This document shows positions 21,784 to 24,107 of a stretch of DNA of 24,107 nt, in pieces. The position numbers and the translations under genes were made by a program. The notes beneath the pieces were generated by a model, which saw only the letters and a list, made by a program, of their open reading frames with translations, was not told the origin of the DNA and did not search any database. Every line of letters begins with the position of its first letter. Positions within the stretch are counted from its first letter, which is position 1. Origin of the DNA: CAYNWK01 sp964400875 (GTDB taxonomy: Bacteria; Chloroflexota; Anaerolineae; Anaerolineales; UBA4823); assembly GCA_964400875.1 (NCBI GenBank), contig CAYNWK010000061.1, positions 1 through 24,107 of the forward strand, in the 5' to 3' direction.

Positions 21784-23842
21784 ACCGAACTTCGAAACCA
21801 CTCATCCCTCCACTGCAAAAAACGACGATGTCCGCATTGGCGTCTATACTTGTTACTGCGGGGGGAATATCAGCGAGGTGGTCAATTGTGAGAGGGTCGC
21901 TAAGGCGTTGGAAAAACTGCCCAACGTCGTTGTATCCCGCACGGACATGTCGATGTGTTCCGACGCTGGACAATCTTTGATCGAGAATGACATCCGCGAA
22001 TTGGGTGTAAATCGGGTGGTCGTCGGCGCGTGCGCGCCATCCTTGCACGAGAAGACTTTTCGCGGCACGGTCGGGCGCGCTGGATTGAACCCATACCTGT
22101 ACCATCACGTCGGCATACGCGAACAAGATAGCTGGGTGCACCATGAGGACAAAGAAGGCGCCACCCAAAAAGCAATCCGCTTGATGTCTGCCGGCATCGC
22201 CAAAGCTCGCTTGCTCGAACCTTTGGATCCCATCCGGCTTTCAGCAGAAAAACACGCGCTGGTAATCGGCGGCGGCGTAGCGGGGCTGCGCAGCGCCTGG
22301 GATTTAGCTCGTCGAGGTATTCGCGTCTCCTTGGTGGAAAAGTCTCCCTTCTTAGGAGGCCGAATGGCTCAGCTCGAGCACATCTTCCCCACGGGGGAGC
22401 AGGCGCGCGAGCGCTTGCATGAGCTGATCGAGAAAGTCCTGGACCACCCGAACATCTCCGTGTTGACCCAGGCGGAAGTGGTCGCCGTCTCCGGTTATGT
22501 GGGCGATTACAAAGTAGAGGTGCGCCAGAATTCCCGCGGGGTAAAGCTCGACTTTGAGAACTTCGAAAAAGCTACAGACATTTGCCCGGTCGTGGTGCCG
22601 GATGAATATAACTACGGGTTAACCACGCGGAAGGCTATTTACCGGCTCTACCCGCAGGCTTATCCCAGCACACCGGCGATCGATTGGGAGCATTGTACGC
22701 GCTGTGGGGCATGCGAGAGCCTCAACGGTCACGGTGGGATCGATCTGGAAAATCGTCCAAAAACGATCCCGCTGAACGTCGGCGCCATCGTTGTGGCGAC
22801 CGGTTTCGATCCTTATGAACCCCGGCAAGGAGAGTTCGGCTACGGAGAGAATCCTGCGGTGGTCACCCTACCCCAACTGATCCGCTACCTGGCCCTACAG
22901 GGTGATGCCGAGCCATTGATTTGGAACGATCGGGCAGTTAGAGATGTCGTCGTGATCCACTGCGTGGGCAGCCGGCAGATCGACGGGGTGCACGAACCGG
23001 GGGAGGACGGGCAAGTTAACGACTACTGTTCGCGGATCTGCTGCACGGCTACACTCCAGGCGGTCAACGAACTCAAGGACAGTCACCCGGGACTCAACAT
23101 TTATGATTTGTACGAAGACATCCGTACCTACGGTCGGGGTCACGAGGACTATTACAACGGGGCTGCTGACCGGTTCGTCCGCTTCCTGCGCTTCCATGGC
23201 GAGGAACAACCGGAAGTTGTGATGGCACCAAAGGGAGATCCCCACCCGATACTGGTCAGAGTTAAAGATTATCTCACCTGGGGTGAGAAGCTCGAAATTC
23301 CAGCCGATCTCGTCGTCTTGGCGGTTGGTATGATGCCGCGAAAAATCGACGATCTGATTCGCATGCTGAAGATCTCTCCCGGCAATGACCGCTTCCTGGC
23401 AGAAGTGCATCCAAAACTGCGCCCCGTCGAGACGGCAGTTCCCGGTGTGATCCTGGCAGGAACTGCCCAAGGCCCGATGAACATCCAGGAAAGCTGCGCA
23501 GCAGCCTCTGCAGCCGCTTCCAAAGTATCAGTCCTTTTGAGCCAGGGGAAGGTGGAATTGGAACCCTTTGTGGCCCGTGTGGACTTGGCAAAGTGTGATG
23601 GGGCTGGCGCATGCGTCGAAGTGTGCTGTTACGAAGACGCCATTAACCTGGCTGACTTAGAGGTGGAAGGTCAAACTGTCCGGCGAGCGGTGGTTACCCC
23701 GGCCAATTGCTCGGGTTGCGGCGCTTGCGTCAGCGCATGCCCCAACCGGGCGATTGACGTGCAAGGTTGGACTCTGGACCAGTTCGAGGCGATGGTAGAC
23801 GCCCTGACTATTGACCTGCCATTGGAAAAGGTGGCTGCATGA
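21776..23842 (+). CDS. HdrA-like FAD/iron-sulfur protein, long form with C-terminal ferredoxin domain
   Basis: A 688-residue HdrA paralogue. It has the N-terminal HdrA domain (VYTCYCGGNI 23-32, MCSDAGQSLI, GACAPSLHEKTFR, IREQDSWVH), the FAD Rossmann motif IGGGVAGLRSAWDLARRG (164-181) and the CVGSR … YCSRICC signature (396-423). Several cluster motifs are eroded: the LDCxxC segment reads FPTGEQARER, one internal ferredoxin motif is absent, and the other keeps only C307, C310 and C313. The C-terminal ferredoxin has one canonical motif (C645-C648-C651-C655) and one with Ala at the second cysteine position (C607-A610-C613-C617). ATG 21776 has GAGGAG 7 bases upstream. It probably pairs with the short HdrA. 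Its stop overlaps the next gene (ATGATG). Confidence 0.92.
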   Translation: MSEPNFETTHPSTAKNDDVRIGVYTCYCGGNISEVVNCERVAKALEKLPNVVVSRTDMSMCSDAGQSLIENDIRELGVNRVVVGACAPSLHEKTFRGTVGRAGLNPYLYHHVGIREQDSWVHHEDKEGATQKAIRLMSAGIAKARLLEPLDPIRLSAEKHALVIGGGVAGLRSAWDLARRGIRVSLVEKSPFLGGRMAQLEHIFPTGEQARERLHELIEKVLDHPNISVLTQAEVVAVSGYVGDYKVEVRQNSRGVKLDFENFEKATDICPVVVPDEYNYGLTTRKAIYRLYPQAYPSTPAIDWEHCTRCGACESLNGHGGIDLENRPKTIPLNVGAIVVATGFDPYEPRQGEFGYGENPAVVTLPQLIRYLALQGDAEPLIWNDRAVRDVVVIHCVGSRQIDGVHEPGEDGQVNDYCSRICCTATLQAVNELKDSHPGLNIYDLYEDIRTYGRGHEDYYNGAADRFVRFLRFHGEEQPEVVMAPKGDPHPILVRVKDYLTWGEKLEIPADLVVLAVGMMPRKIDDLIRMLKISPGNDRFLAEVHPKLRPVETAVPGVILAGTAQGPMNIQESCAAASAAASKVSVLLSQGKVELEPFVARVDLAKCDGAGACVEVCCYEDAINLADLEVEGQTVRRAVVTPANCSGCGACVSACPNRAIDVQGWTLDQFEAMVDALTIDLPLEKVAA

Positions 23843-24107
23843 TGGATAAGCAAGAAGCTAAAAAGCGATCTCAAATCTTGAAACGATTGCGCGACGATCA
23901 CCGGGAGACGGTGGAACGCACCCAGGCTTTGCTGCGCGAGCAAAAAGAGATCCGCCGCCAGCTGTGCCAGGTGATGCGCGATGAACCTAAGACCATTCTG
24001 GATATTTCCACAGACTCCGGCCTGCCAGCTGACCGCGTGTTATGGCACGTGAACGCGATGCGGAAATATGATTTGGTGGTTGAGGCGGGAATGTGCGGTG
24101 AATACGT
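23839..24107 (+). CDS. Winged-helix protein in the Hdr operon (3' end outside window)
   Basis: A gene beginning with two consecutive ATG codons, the first overlapping the stop of the long HdrA gene by two bases of the stop codon; AAGGTGG precedes it. The visible 89 residues have a charged N-terminal coiled helix (KRLRDDHRETVERTQALLRE) and then a winged-helix segment (KTILDISTDSGLPADRVLW, HVNAMRKYDLVVEAG, GEY). Similar small proteins accompany hdrA and hdrBC genes in other anaerobes; whether they bind DNA or serve as a subunit is not known to me. The position predicts more Hdr-type subunits beyond the window edge. Confidence 0.7.
   Translation, partial: MMDKQEAKKRSQILKRLRDDHRETVERTQALLREQKEIRRQLCQVMRDEPKTILDISTDSGLPADRVLWHVNAMRKYDLVVEAGMCGEY

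Overview
The window looks like a moderately GC-rich bacterial chromosome segment, most plausibly from the Chloroflexota (Anaerolineae-like). This assignment is inference. It rests on an F420-type luciferase-like oxidoreductase, a PASTA-less PknB-type kinase with a beta-sandwich sensor tail, FG-GAP and LysM/M23 lipoproteins, HrcA/CIRCE control of groESL, and HdrA-based redox genes. No tRNA, rRNA, CRISPR array, insertion sequence or phage gene was seen.

Layout. (1) Bases 2-2209, plus strand: a tight housekeeping run of an M42 aminopeptidase (5' end outside the window), an LLM-class oxidoreductase and protein-L-isoaspartate methyltransferase. (2) 2387-6684, minus strand: ribonuclease J and groES-groEL with a perfect CIRCE operator. 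A 510-base interval between groEL and rnj holds a near-consensus promoter, a terminator about 140 bases downstream of it, and several hairpins: a candidate small RNA or attenuated leader. (3) 6763-10629: a LysM/M23 lipoprotein (plus) converging on a membrane-anchored Ser/Thr kinase (minus). (4) 10743-13652: a fold-type I aminotransferase (minus) and an FG-GAP repeat lipoprotein (plus). (5) 13741-17042, plus: a PadR regulator with a candidate auto-operator, a small coupled reading frame and a large multi-pass membrane/beta-propeller gene broken by one frameshift and one in-frame stop. (6) 17116-24107: two divergent units that look like one redox/sulfur locus. Leftward are a cupin XRE regulator, a NifX-like cluster-binding protein and a DUF364 protein. 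Rightward are an ArsR regulator, TusA, a divergent MvhD/FlpD-like protein, two different HdrA-like flavoproteins and the start of a winged-helix protein; the operon runs out of the window.

The most interesting part is the rightward operon. A TusA sulfur carrier is placed directly with an Hdr-type electron-transfer module. The MvhD-like subunit has lost most of the family's usual cysteines, and the two HdrA paralogues have complementary sets of iron-sulfur motifs. It resembles Qmo and sHdr systems but matches neither exactly. The ArsR regulator, whose promoter region carries a 7-6-7 palindrome, probably controls it.

A recurrent hairpin family, built on GGGTGTTTGGG / CCCAAACACCC or a G/C-rich relative, sits at gene 3' ends at four places in the window.
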